Below are positions 8,210 through 16,890 of a stretch of 64,000 bases of DNA, piece by piece (positions within the stretch are counted from its first letter, which is position 1; every line of letters starts with the position of its first letter). Source of the DNA: Emcibacter sp. (GTDB taxonomy: Bacteria > Pseudomonadota > Alphaproteobacteria > Sphingomonadales > Emcibacteraceae); the NCBI GenBank assembly GCA_021647465.1, contig JAKIUQ010000005.1:124001-188000 (forward strand), in the 5' to 3' direction. The notes beneath the pieces were generated by a model. The model saw only the letters and a program-made list of their open reading frames with translations, was not told where the DNA came from and did not search any database. Made by a program: the position numbers and the translations under genes.

Positions 8210-9483
8210 TAGGCGCGAATTTTTTATCAGGGGCGGGGGGGCGCCTTTTACCGCCCTCTATCCCCTTTCGGTATTTTACGGCTGGCGTGATATTCTATGC
8301 GGTTTTCTGGGCGGCCTTATTTGTCAGCGCGGATGAGTTGACGAGCTATACTATGGGCGGCGGACCTATTTTAAGCGTTATTCATATGGCAACATTAGGG
8401 GTGCTCTCCATGACCGTCATAGGCGCGTCATTACAGCTTCTTTCTGTGGCAACGCGCAAGGCATTCAAGGGGTTCTGGCTATGTCGTCTCGTATCATGGT
8501 TTTATATTCCGGGCATTTTCCTGCTCACCTATGCCATGTATATAAGCTGGTATTCTGGCATGTTAATGGGGGCTGGCTTGACGGGGGGCGGCCTTTTGAT
8601 ATTTTGCGGGCTGATTATCCATAATATATGGGGGGTCACAGGTATGGCAGCCATTATGGCCCATTGCTGGGCGGCCATGCTGTCCCTTATGGGATTGCTG
8701 TCCCTTGGTATTCTTCTGATTGTTAATGCTGAGCATGGTTTTATGCCAGATCATTTTGCCTTGGCGACGAGCCATTTTATTTTAGCTGTCTTCGGTTTTA
8801 TGACCCTGCTGGCTATGGGCTTTTCGTATATTCTTATCCCCATGTTCGCCTTGTCACCGGGGCCGCCAGAAGGACTTGGCCGCTGGTCTGTTGGCTGTAA
8901 TATAACCGGATTAATCGGGATTTTAATCGGCGTGAATATATATCTTGATTGGCTTGTTATCGCCGGGATTGGGGTTATATTTTTCGGTGTGGGCCTATAT
9001 ATTTATGCGATGAGCCGGGTTTATAAGGCCCGAATGCGAAAACGTCTTGGCCTGCCTTTTATATTGATCCGCATATCCTGGGTTATATTGTTGATCTCAG
9101 CCATTTGGGGCGCCGTTGGGGCGGCTGGATATTGGCCTGACAGGGGGCATACGCTTTTTGCCGCTGCAGCGATTATTGGCTGGCTGCTTACCTTTCTTAT
9201 GGGGGTTTTACAGCGCATAATTCCCTTTTTGGCCAGTATGCATAGTTCCGGACATGGCGGCGTTCCCCTGCTGACGTCTGCCATGGCGGATGAACGTCTG
9301 TTGACGGTGAATGTTCTAGGCCATTTGGGCGGCCTGTCTGCTGTCATTCTCGGGATTATGTTTGATTGGGACATGGTGATCAGGGCAGGGGCGGTCATGG
9401 GCTTTGCCGGGGCTATGGGATTGCTGATATATCTGATGTATATTATCCGTCATCTGGCCTCCTTTCGGGGTGAAAAAGCTTAA
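8206..9483 (+). CDS. 12-TM heme-copper oxidase-like / NnrS-like membrane protein
   Basis: A 425-residue, very hydrophobic protein with about 12 membrane helices. Histidines fall within predicted helices at positions 60 (VIHMATLG), 153 (IMAHCWAA) and 190 (ATSHFILAVFG), with others near 345-371. This pattern recalls heme or copper ligation in NnrS and the catalytic subunits of NO reductases and oxidases, although the complete oxidase ligand set is not visible. In known systems such proteins relieve NO stress. It is translationally coupled to DUF2249 and followed after about 100 bases by a hemerythrin. The assignment to this superfamily is by motif and context, so it is moderate. Confidence 0.65.
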   Translation: MIGANFLSGAGGRLLPPSIPFRYFTAGVIFYAVFWAALFVSADELTSYTMGGGPILSVIHMATLGVLSMTVIGASLQLLSVATRKAFKGFWLCRLVSWFYIPGIFLLTYAMYISWYSGMLMGAGLTGGGLLIFCGLIIHNIWGVTGMAAIMAHCWAAMLSLMGLLSLGILLIVNAEHGFMPDHFALATSHFILAVFGFMTLLAMGFSYILIPMFALSPGPPEGLGRWSVGCNITGLIGILIGVNIYLDWLVIAGIGVIFFGVGLYIYAMSRVYKARMRKRLGLPFILIRISWVILLISAIWGAVGAAGYWPDRGHTLFAAAAIIGWLLTFLMGVLQRIIPFLASMHSSGHGGVPLLTSAMADERLLTVNVLGHLGGLSAVILGIMFDWDMVIRAGAVMGFAGAMGLLIYLMYIIRHLASFRGEKA

Positions 9484-9542
9484 GGCAGCTATATATAAAT
9501 AAGGATAAAATATAGATATTTCGATTGATTTAATATTTAATA

Positions 9543-9564
9543 GGTATTACAGTACGCAAATACC
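9543..9564. promoter_or_regulatory. Candidate operator, copy 2 (hemerythrin promoter)
   Basis: A perfect inverted repeat GGTATT (9543-9548) - N10 - AATACC (9559-9564), ending about 20 bases before the hemerythrin ATG. Read on the other strand it contains TATTTGCG-N6-AATACC, as at 7539-7558. Likely the binding site of the Rrf2 regulator of this module; not proven. Confidence 0.55.
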
Positions 9565-9585
9565 ATATTAAAAAAGGCAAGCCTT

Positions 9586-10092
9586 ATGTTTTCATTTGAT
9601 CGACAGATTACCCGAACTCTTCACGAAGAACATCTTGTCACAATCAGTGTACTTGAACGGCTGGAGGGAATATTCCAGAAATATGGGCCAAAGAAAGCGC
9701 CGCCGGGCGATAGTGCGCAAATCACAGAATTATTGGGTGATATTATCAACCTTGTGGCATGTGATGTGACAAATCACTTTAGCTTTGAAGAGGAAAAGCT
9801 TTTTCCCTTGCTTGGGGCCATGGGGGATAGCCCGATCAGTTCGATCCTGACGGGGGAACATAGGGTGATATTACCGCTGGGCAGCCTCTTGTCTGAACTG
9901 GCAAAAATGGCCCGTGCGGAGGGGTTCAACGATGCTTCATGGGGGCAATTCCGCGAGAGAGGTGTCGAATTGATTGAACGGATGATTTCCCACATTCAAA
10001 AAGAAGAGATGGCCCTGCTGCCTATGCTGGAGGATATTCTGGACGAAGATGCCGATGCCCAATTAATGATGACATATTCCGAAATGCGCTAA
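9586..10092 (+). CDS. Hemerythrin HHE-domain protein
   Basis: A 168-residue helical protein with the histidine/carboxylate pattern of a di-iron hemerythrin: LHEEHLVTI (His13/16 region), TNHFSFEEEKLFPLL, LTGEHRVILPL and MISHIQKEEMALLPML. Such proteins bind O2, NO or iron, and YtfE/ScdA relatives repair Fe-S centres damaged by nitrosative stress. The N-terminal ScdA-type domain of YtfE is absent. It has its own promoter region with the shared palindrome and is followed by the tandem GNAT gene after 9 bases, with GGAGGA before that start. Confidence 0.85.
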   Translation: MFSFDRQITRTLHEEHLVTISVLERLEGIFQKYGPKKAPPGDSAQITELLGDIINLVACDVTNHFSFEEEKLFPLLGAMGDSPISSILTGEHRVILPLGSLLSELAKMARAEGFNDASWGQFRERGVELIERMISHIQKEEMALLPMLEDILDEDADAQLMMTYSEMR

Positions 10093-10101
10093 GGAGGAAG
10101 A

Positions 10102-11079
10102 ATGACTAATTCAACTGAAAATATAAGAATGCTGGCCGCTGAAGATTTGGCGCAGGTGATCGAAATAGACGAGAAAAATACCGGACGATCCCGGAAAGAT
10201 TTTTTTGAAAAGCGTATTAAGGCGGCGCTTAAATATCCAAAAGATTTTATTTATATTGCCTATGAGGACGGAACGGGCCTTATGGGTTATCTTCTTGCAC
10301 GGCTGCAAACGGGTGAATTCGGGGGCAGCAATACGGTTGCTGTTCTGGATGATATCGGGGTCAGGCAGAATGCCCAGGGGAAGGGTGTTGGTCATCATTT
10401 GATGGATGAATTGACCAGAATAATTCGTGAAAAGAATATACATGAAATTCGCAGTCAGGCGGATTGGCCCGATAGGCCAGTTTTAAATTTTTTCGGGGCC
10501 TCGGGCTTTGAACTTGCGCCGCGGTATATTTATCGGCGTGACGTGAATTATTTAGATCGCAAAATTGCCGAAGAAGATGAAAATCAGGAGATGGATTTTA
10601 GTGATCCTTCGGGCGATGGCAGTGCGGCATTATCTCGGGATAAAATTCCTTGCCGCAGTTTGACGCAAGAAGATCTGGCAGCGATCATTAAGATAGATCG
10701 TAAAATTATGGGATTCGACCGGACAGCATATTACGATCGCAAGATGGAAGAAATACTGACCGAATCCGGTATTCGCGTGTCGCTTGTCGCGGAATGTGAT
10801 GATCATGTGGTGGGTTTTATCATGGTGCGGGTTGATTTCGGTGAATTTGGCCGGGCTGAGCCCTCTGCAATCATTGATAGTTTAGGGGTCGATCCGGCTT
10901 ATGCGCATAATAATGTGGGCAGTGCCTTGATGTCACAGCTTATGGCTAATCTGGCTGTTCTGAGAACGGACGAGGTTCGAACAGAGGTTGAGGCGTCGCA
11001 ATTGGCTTTGGCGGGTTTCTTACAGAGTAACGGCTTTGAGCCAGCCCAGAGTTTATCACTTTGCAAAAAAACACTCTAA
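10102..11079 (+). CDS. Tandem GNAT-domain acetyltransferase
   Basis: A 325-residue protein made of two GNAT domains joined by an acidic linker (about residues 155-185). Domain 1 has the canonical acetyl-CoA loop QGKGVG in VRQNAQGKGVGHHLM. In domain 2 the equivalent VDPAYAHNNVGSALM lacks the first loop glycine, so it may bind the cofactor poorly or be structural. Both domains carry the EFG strand motif also found in the GNAT at 6969-7481, suggesting duplication within this cluster. Substrate unknown. It is probably cotranscribed with the hemerythrin. Its end overlaps the convergent nuclease gene by 4 bases. Confidence 0.8.
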   Translation: MTNSTENIRMLAAEDLAQVIEIDEKNTGRSRKDFFEKRIKAALKYPKDFIYIAYEDGTGLMGYLLARLQTGEFGGSNTVAVLDDIGVRQNAQGKGVGHHLMDELTRIIREKNIHEIRSQADWPDRPVLNFFGASGFELAPRYIYRRDVNYLDRKIAEEDENQEMDFSDPSGDGSAALSRDKIPCRSLTQEDLAAIIKIDRKIMGFDRTAYYDRKMEEILTESGIRVSLVAECDDHVVGFIMVRVDFGEFGRAEPSAIIDSLGVDPAYAHNNVGSALMSQLMANLAVLRTDEVRTEVEASQLALAGFLQSNGFEPAQSLSLCKKTL

Positions 11080-11648
11080 AGTCGCCTGAATTGATAGGGT
11101 TCTATAAAGCGCCCTGCCCATATTCCTCTTTTCTTAATTTTGGCTTGTGCCTGTTGATCCGCGTAATCATAAGAAAAATACAAATAGGCTATGGCATTGC
11201 CGCTTAGAACCATTTCGGCATTTATATCGATATTTCCGGCAAGAGAACATTTGCCGACTTTGCGCCCATAGGCATCGGTATCCATGATTTCACAGGTCAC
11301 GGTTTGACCATTGATGAGCCGTTTCAAGAAAATTGTTGAGACACGTCCGCAGGGGTACTCTTTGTCATTTTTCCAGCAATTCTGGCGCGTCTCAGGAGCA
11401 TCAATGCCATGAAGCCGAATAGATATCCCGTCTATTTTAAGGGTATCACCATCGAGGACAACGGCCTTGCCTGTAATATTCTGACTGATGTTCCCGATAT
11501 TGGAAACTGCGGGTTGCTTTACCTTTGTGGTGGTGCTGAATTGGGGGAATAAAGCCAAGGAAAGGCCGGCGGCAATAGACACAATAATCGTGATTGCGCC
11601 GTCCCTCATCCATCTTTTGTTCTTACGAAATTTTAGAATATTTTTCAT
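11076..11648 (-). CDS. Thermonuclease (SNase)-family protein, membrane-anchored or secreted
   Basis: A 190-residue protein. A positively charged N-terminus and hydrophobic helix (about residues 17-35) are followed by an SNase-like OB-fold: VVLDGDTLKIDGISIRLHGIDAPE carries the conserved Asp and Arg, and DAYGRKVGKC follows. Four cysteines in the mature part suggest a periplasmic location. The staphylococcal nuclease type cleaves RNA and DNA using Ca2+. It lies 16 bases downstream of the small DUF1737 gene, probably in one transcript. Confidence 0.85.
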   Translation of the reverse strand: MKNILKFRKNKRWMRDGAITIIVSIAAGLSLALFPQFSTTTKVKQPAVSNIGNISQNITGKAVVLDGDTLKIDGISIRLHGIDAPETRQNCWKNDKEYPCGRVSTIFLKRLINGQTVTCEIMDTDAYGRKVGKCSLAGNIDINAEMVLSGNAIAYLYFSYDYADQQAQAKIKKRGIWAGRFIEPYQFRRL

Positions 11649-11664
11649 TCATATGATCATTTGA

Positions 11665-11826
11665 TTAAGCATCAGATTTGATCATACCTTGAATATATTC
11701 GATAAATCCATCTTTTTGAGCAGCGGTCGCAACGCCGCCAACAGGTCGGTAGCCTTTTTGAATATGATTATTCACTTTTTCCTGAAGCCGGGAAATTTCA
11801 AAATCTTCCAGAATGATATAATCCAA
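11665..11826 (-). CDS. Small DUF1737-like protein, 53 residues
   Basis: An open frame starting at TTG (11826): MDYIILEDFEISRLQ, then VNNHIQKGYRPVGGVATA and ending MIKSDA. The segment V...I..GY.P.GGV is the signature I know from DUF1737 proteins, short cytoplasmic proteins of unknown function. A GGAG lies about 8 bases before the TTG. An ATG 7 bases upstream is out of frame and soon stops. The gene ends 16 bases before the nuclease gene on the same strand. Confidence 0.7.
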   Translation of the reverse strand: MDYIILEDFEISRLQEKVNNHIQKGYRPVGGVATAAQKDGFIEYIQGMIKSDA

Positions 11827-11933
11827 TGAACATACTCCTATAGTTTATACTGGTATATTAGTATTCACTTAAATTCTTTACAAATTGTAACGATTTAAGA
11901 AAATACTATTTAGTTCCTGGATTAATTCACAGC

Positions 11934-12176
11934 TTAATTTAAGGCATCATATTTTGCCTGAAGCTCGTCCTCGCTTTCCTTGAAGTCCGGATTGGGGATG
12001 ATACATTCCTCTGGACAGACAAGAACGCACTGTGGCTCGTCATCTGCGCCGACACATTCTGTGCATTTGAAGGGATCAATTTTATACATTGGATCACCTT
12101 CTGTAATGGCTTCGTTGGGGCATACGGGCTCGCAGGCATCACATGCGGTGCAAGCTTCCACGATCATTAAGGCCAT
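11934..12176 (-). CDS. fdx: 2[4Fe-4S] ferredoxin, Alvin type
   Basis: An 80-residue ferredoxin. Cluster motif 1 is Cys9-X2-Cys12-X2-Cys15-X3-Cys19-Pro. Motif 2 is Cys38-X2-Cys41-X8-Cys50-X3-Cys54, with an extra Cys58 and a C-terminal acidic tail. The enlarged second loop is characteristic of the low-potential Alvin-type ferredoxins that feed electrons to benzoyl-CoA reductase. It is the last gene of the oah-bcrCBAD operon, 34 bases after bcrD with a good AAAGGA site, and probably links the KorAB oxidoreductase to the BcrAD ATPase module. Confidence 0.93.
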   Translation of the reverse strand: MALMIVEACTACDACEPVCPNEAITEGDPMYKIDPFKCTECVGADDEPQCVLVCPEECIIPNPDFKESEDELQAKYDALN

Positions 12177-12210
12177 GATATTTTCCTTTCGCTTTTAATC
12201 TATGGGTCAA

Positions 12211-13053
12211 TTAAGAGGCTTTAGCCATATTTTCAAGTTCTGTAAGTTTCTCGTGGCGGAAGGCACCCCATATGGCAGCACCAATAGCCCCGGCATAAAT
12301 GGAATCTTCGTGGGATACCACGGGCATATCCATCTTGCTTCTTGCCATGGCTTCATTAAGGGCCAGCACCAATCCGCTATCAAGGGCAAGGCCGCCGGTA
12401 CACATGACAACGCCTTCGGTAACTTTCAGTGATTTCAATAGCTTAACCAAACGTCCTGCCATGGAAATATGAATGCCTTTCAGGATGTTGGCCGCAGAAA
12501 TATTGCGGGACACCATGTTGATCACATCGGTTTCGGCGAGAACGGCGCAGATGCCGGATACCACTTCCGGATCATCGGCTTGTTCGCTCAGTCCGCCAAT
12601 TTCATCCTGACCAATGCCAAGATATCTTGCGATATTCTCAAGGAACTGGCCGGACCCAGACGCGCATTGGCTGGTCATTTTATATTTCAGAACCTTACCC
12701 TTGTCACTCATGCTGATGGCCTTACCATTCAAGGCCCCGATATCCAGAAGGGAACGGGCATCCGGATTAAGGTAGAGTGCCCCGCGGGCATGGGTTGTCA
12801 TGGAATAAAAATGCCCGGTTGAATAGGGGATGCTTTCTGCATCGCCGGTCGTTGCGATATAATCTATATCATCGCGGGTATAGCCATTTTTCTCTAAAAG
12901 ATAATCAAAGGCATTTTCCGCGAGGGTAAAAGGCTGCCGGTTTCTGATCCGGTCTGTCTGCCGGTCAATCCAGGTGATCTTATCACCGTTGATTTCAAAC
13001 AGGGCAGTCTTAACTGCGCCTGTTCCTACATCAATGCCTACTGTTAATGCCAT
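12211..13053 (-). CDS. bcrD: Benzoyl-CoA reductase subunit D (ATP-binding activator)
   Basis: A 280-residue ASKHA-fold ATPase. GIDVGTGAVKTALFE is the phosphate-1 loop and VMCTGGLALD lies in the C-terminal lobe. Two cysteines ligate the [4Fe-4S] cluster shared with BcrA: Cys130 (SQCASGSG) and Cys169 (GICAV), 39 residues apart as in the 2-hydroxyglutaryl-CoA dehydratase activator. With BcrA it hydrolyses two ATP per electron pair to drive electrons into BcrBC. The gene starts one base after the bcrA stop. Confidence 0.95.
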   Translation of the reverse strand: MALTVGIDVGTGAVKTALFEINGDKITWIDRQTDRIRNRQPFTLAENAFDYLLEKNGYTRDDIDYIATTGDAESIPYSTGHFYSMTTHARGALYLNPDARSLLDIGALNGKAISMSDKGKVLKYKMTSQCASGSGQFLENIARYLGIGQDEIGGLSEQADDPEVVSGICAVLAETDVINMVSRNISAANILKGIHISMAGRLVKLLKSLKVTEGVVMCTGGLALDSGLVLALNEAMARSKMDMPVVSHEDSIYAGAIGAAIWGAFRHEKLTELENMAKAS

Positions 13054-13054
13054 T

Positions 13055-14371
13055 TTAAGCCTCCATTACGGCGCGGCGGGCAAATTCAGAACCGCCAAGC
13101 GCACCGGTGTAAATTGATTCAGGGTCGATATTGATGGTTACGTCGCCATAGTTTTCTTTGACCAGTTCCCGCAATGCTTTAACGGCGGCTTCGTTTTTGG
13201 CCACGCCGCCTGTGAAGGTGAACTGGTCACTGATGCCGCCGGATCTAGCGATGATTGACATGGCCCGCAGGATGATTGATCGATGCAATCCGGCCAGAAT
13301 ATCTTCCCGTTTTTCGCCAAGTGCTAGTCTGTCCCGCAATTCCGCACCGGCAAAAACCGTGCAGGTGGAGTTGATTTTGACCGCCTTGGTTGATTTCATG
13401 GCGATGGGCCCAAGCTCATGCAGGCCCATATTCATCTCATCAGCAATATAACCAAGATACCGCCCGCAGCCCGCGGCGCAGCGGTCATTCATCTGGAAAT
13501 TATCCACAACGCCATTCGGGTCAATCTGGATGGCCTTGGTATCCTGACCGCCAATATCAAGCACGGTTCGGGTGCCGGCATACATCATATGGGCGCCGAG
13601 GCCATGACAGAGGATTTCTGAACGGATATGTTCTTTCGGGAAGGGCAGGCGGACACGGCCATAACCGGTGCCGACGACAAATGTTTCTTCCAGCTCCACA
13701 GCCAGCGCCCTTTTAACAGGATCCTGCACATCTTCGAAACGAATGCCCAGTTCAGGAGATTCTCTGGTCAGATTTTTCAAACCACTCAGGAATTTTCCTT
13801 CAAGGTTCCCTGCGGGCGGTCTGTTTTCCACTTGTATGATGGATTTGTCATAGACATTCAGGGCAAAATCATAGCTGATGTCGGCTTCTTTGGAGATTTC
13901 CTCTGAAAGGCTCAGGAAACGTCCGCCGGCAATATCGCGGAAAAAATCTGATTTGCGTGTTGCGCCCTTGGCATAAAGCGCCAGTGATTCGTGGCGCAGT
14001 TTGTCAAAGACATCTGATAAGACCTGGGTCAGGACAGAGCGCACATCATCAAACCGCTCGCCCTCTGCATTGCTCAGGCAGGTATTCTGCAGATCATCTA
14101 ATTGTTCAACAAATTGCTCACGGCGAAAATTGCGTTCCAGATCATGTAAAAAGACATCCTGATTATCCCTCAATTTTTCGTTATCATCCAGATTATTCCG
14201 TAGCAAAGTAAAACGGGTATCAATCATCGCTTCCTGCTTGGCCACGGCGCTGGCCGTGTCATAATTGGAGCGGGAATTGGTAATTCCCCGTCCAATGATC
14301 TCTTGATTCTCATTCATGACCACCGCCTTGGTCGTTGTCGAGCCGAGATCAATTCCAATAAAACATTTCAT
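13055..14371 (-). CDS. bcrA: Benzoyl-CoA reductase subunit A (ATP-binding activator)
   Basis: A 438-residue ASKHA ATPase. It begins FIGIDLGSTTTKAVV and has a long insertion (about residues 33-220) typical of BcrA. LDIGGQDTKAI is followed by the cluster cysteines Cys298 (DRCAAGCG) and Cys337 (STCTVF), spaced 39 residues apart. It forms the electron-activating heterodimer with BcrD. An AAAGGATA site precedes the ATG, 27 bases after bcrB. The length and insertion match the Thauera/Magnetospirillum-type enzyme. Confidence 0.94.
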   Translation of the reverse strand: MKCFIGIDLGSTTTKAVVMNENQEIIGRGITNSRSNYDTASAVAKQEAMIDTRFTLLRNNLDDNEKLRDNQDVFLHDLERNFRREQFVEQLDDLQNTCLSNAEGERFDDVRSVLTQVLSDVFDKLRHESLALYAKGATRKSDFFRDIAGGRFLSLSEEISKEADISYDFALNVYDKSIIQVENRPPAGNLEGKFLSGLKNLTRESPELGIRFEDVQDPVKRALAVELEETFVVGTGYGRVRLPFPKEHIRSEILCHGLGAHMMYAGTRTVLDIGGQDTKAIQIDPNGVVDNFQMNDRCAAGCGRYLGYIADEMNMGLHELGPIAMKSTKAVKINSTCTVFAGAELRDRLALGEKREDILAGLHRSIILRAMSIIARSGGISDQFTFTGGVAKNEAAVKALRELVKENYGDVTINIDPESIYTGALGGSEFARRAVMEA

Positions 14372-14398
14372 ATTATTATCCTTTTCTCTACGCGCCTT

Positions 14399-15694
14399 TT
14401 ACACGCCGGCGCGGCGTTTTTGATCGATCATCTGGAAATAGCTTTCCAACCTGTTCTTGACATTGGCTGCCGAGAAATAACGCGGGTCAACCAGGTCGGT
14501 TTCAACAAAGGCCGCGGGTTTTCCAGTGCGTTTTTCCACTTCGCGCATCATCATTAATTCCCCGGCAGCAAAGCTGTTGCAGCTTTTGATGGAATTGATC
14601 AAAAGGCCGTCCGCCTCATAGTCATTGATGTAAGTTTCCAGCATCCGCGTGCGCTCAGGCAGGTTGCGGTTGGTGTAACAATGCATGCAATATTCAGCAA
14701 GGCTCTCCAGAGGACGGGAAGGGTCATGGCGAAAGCCAAAATCATAGGTGCCGCCCACCTTGGTATAGGTGCTGGCCACGACAACCGCGCCTTCGTCATA
14801 GAACATTTTCCAGAATTCACGCATGCTGGTATAATTGGGCGGCCCTTCGGTAACGATGCGGTATTTCTCGTTCTTCATCTCACCTTCCGGTGTGATCGGC
14901 CCCTGACCTTTGCGAATCCGCTCTTCGATTTCCGCCCGCAGGGTTTTATAATAATCCACGGCAAGATCTGTTCCCCGGAAGGCCGTAAAAATTGGCCCGA
15001 TATAATAGATGCCGCCAAAATAGGCATCAATGGGGGAGGGCTTGTTTTTAGCGGATTCCAATACCCAGACAAAATCATCTTCTGCCTTGGCGGAATGGGC
15101 CAGATTTTCCCGCAAACGGTCGATATCAAATTTTACGCCGCTGACTTTTTCATATTTCGGGATGACTTCTTCTTTTAACTGCTTGACCACATAGTCGGTC
15201 ATGGCTTTGGTAATAACCCCGTCGCCGGTATAGGGTACATGCAGCATGGCAGTTTCGCATTTATAGTCATGACGCAGAAGCTCAAACCATTTCAGAAAAG
15301 TATAACAGCCGGTATAGCTCAGCATTAAAATATCGGGTTCTGGAATAGGCTGCCCCGTGGGGCCGATATTGCCCTTACGCATCATGCCAATATCGGCTTT
15401 GACATAGGTGCAGACATCTTCTGAATGGCCCCATTTCTCGGCTTCCATAATCATGCCGCCGGATTTTTTCCGCAGGCCGTTTTGAATGGCGTTGATCTCG
15501 GGGTAATTACCCACCATGTCGAAACACATGATCAATTCATTGAGGTTGCCGGGCACGAAAGTATAAGAAACTTTCTCACCCGTATTTTTCACATTGCCAA
15601 GCCGATCAAAATTGCCGTCGATCATGGCCTTTTGTTTGGCCATAGAGGCATCTTTTTGTACGTCGGTGGATGGTTTTCTTTGTGGGGCGCTCAT
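14399..15694 (-). CDS. bcrB: Benzoyl-CoA reductase subunit B (catalytic)
   Basis: A 431-residue member of the HgdB/FldB/BcrB iron-sulfur family. With BcrC it binds the substrate and [4Fe-4S] clusters and reduces the aromatic ring to cyclohexa-1,5-diene-1-carbonyl-CoA. Visible landmarks are LMLSYTGCYTFLKWFELLRHDY, AYFGGIYYIGPIFTAFRG, EYCMHCYTNRNLPERTRM and NSIKSCNSFAAGE. The frame is open for another 28 codons upstream, but that would overlap bcrC by 80 bases. The ATG at 15694 (MSAPQRKPS), 4 bases after the bcrC stop with AAGAGA before it, is the natural start. Confidence 0.94.
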   Translation of the reverse strand: MSAPQRKPSTDVQKDASMAKQKAMIDGNFDRLGNVKNTGEKVSYTFVPGNLNELIMCFDMVGNYPEINAIQNGLRKKSGGMIMEAEKWGHSEDVCTYVKADIGMMRKGNIGPTGQPIPEPDILMLSYTGCYTFLKWFELLRHDYKCETAMLHVPYTGDGVITKAMTDYVVKQLKEEVIPKYEKVSGVKFDIDRLRENLAHSAKAEDDFVWVLESAKNKPSPIDAYFGGIYYIGPIFTAFRGTDLAVDYYKTLRAEIEERIRKGQGPITPEGEMKNEKYRIVTEGPPNYTSMREFWKMFYDEGAVVVASTYTKVGGTYDFGFRHDPSRPLESLAEYCMHCYTNRNLPERTRMLETYINDYEADGLLINSIKSCNSFAAGELMMMREVEKRTGKPAAFVETDLVDPRYFSAANVKNRLESYFQMIDQKRRAGV

Positions 15695-15698
15695 TCTC

Positions 15699-16862
15699 TT
15701 AACTCCATAGCTTGATCGAATCGGCAAATGTTCCTGCCTGTTCGCGTATTGGCTGCATTTGCCCGGTGTTTTCAGCATATTTGAAACTGATATGGGGAAT
15801 ATCGACTTGATTTAAGACGTCTTGCAGGATAGGCCGTTCCAAAAGTGCCGGATCGCAGAAACTGGCGGCGGCAAAGATGACGCCTTCTGCATTGGTTTCC
15901 CGAACAAGATCGACCAGAAACTGCCCTTTGATATCTTCGTTCGGTTCAAAGCAGGACGGCATTTTCACCGATGCTTCGAGGAAGGTATAAGACAGGGCCT
16001 GCATAGGATCTATGTCGGTGGGAACGGGTTTGGCAAACCAGCGATTGACCAGCATATAATCGTCATCGACCACATAACAGCCTGATATCTCTATGGATTT
16101 TATCAGGTTAATCGGGGGCTGTTCACAGAAGGAACCGGAAATAACAACACGGCTGTTATCCCGTTTTGGCCGGTCTTCCTGTTTTGCCGCATCAATATAG
16201 TCTGTGATGAGGATATTATGATCCTCAACAGGGATCACCATACCAGCCCGATTGATCAGATAAACTTCAGAAGATGGCGCGAGCCACGGGTAGTCTGCTC
16301 TGAATTTATAAAGCTTGCGGGTTAATCTGCGATTTTCATTATAAAGTTCAATGGAATTTTTTAAGGCCTCATTGGTTACTTTATTGCCGCTGATTTTTTC
16401 TAAATCTTCTTTTAAGACGTTCAATTCATGAATGTAAAATTCACCGCCAACATCTCTCATATAATTTTGAGGCACATCGAAATAATGGGCATAAACATCC
16501 GGGCGCAATAATTTCCACATCCCCGATAGATTACGGATAACATCACAAATACTCGGAAATAACATACCATCGACAAAATCGAGGCGGTCAGTGAGCAGAA
16601 GTTCGATGGTAGAGCGGGGAATGCGGCAGATATAGCTTTGATAATAAGCATCCCCCTGAATGACTTCCAACTGATCTCCGCCGCCCAATATGCCAAGGGG
16701 CATCATGCCCGCAGCATGGATGATTTCGCGCGGCACATACATGGGCATATAGCCAATGACATGCCGTCCAGGTTCCGCATCTTTCCACTTGCGGGCGGCT
16801 GTAAAATCCAGATCATCATAAAGGGCCTGACAGCGGTTGGTGATTTCTTCTCTCGTAGCCAT
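15699..16862 (-). CDS. bcrC: Benzoyl-CoA reductase subunit C (catalytic)
   Basis: A 387-residue member of the HgdB/BcrC family, forming the catalytic heterodimer with BcrB. Landmarks are RHVIGYMPMYVPREIIHAAGMMP near the N terminus, SYICRIPRSTIELLL, LFPSICDVIRNLSGMW, RVVISGSFCEQPPINLIK and IFAAASFCDPALLERP, which hold the conserved cysteines. An AAGGAG site precedes ATG 16862. The order bcrCBAD with fdx downstream and oah upstream is that of the Thauera-type pathway rather than the bzd or bad arrangements. Confidence 0.94.
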   Translation of the reverse strand: MATREEITNRCQALYDDLDFTAARKWKDAEPGRHVIGYMPMYVPREIIHAAGMMPLGILGGGDQLEVIQGDAYYQSYICRIPRSTIELLLTDRLDFVDGMLFPSICDVIRNLSGMWKLLRPDVYAHYFDVPQNYMRDVGGEFYIHELNVLKEDLEKISGNKVTNEALKNSIELYNENRRLTRKLYKFRADYPWLAPSSEVYLINRAGMVIPVEDHNILITDYIDAAKQEDRPKRDNSRVVISGSFCEQPPINLIKSIEISGCYVVDDDYMLVNRWFAKPVPTDIDPMQALSYTFLEASVKMPSCFEPNEDIKGQFLVDLVRETNAEGVIFAAASFCDPALLERPILQDVLNQVDIPHISFKYAENTGQMQPIREQAGTFADSIKLWS

Positions 16863-16890
16863 ATCTCAAATCTCCTTACTTTTTGCGTCC

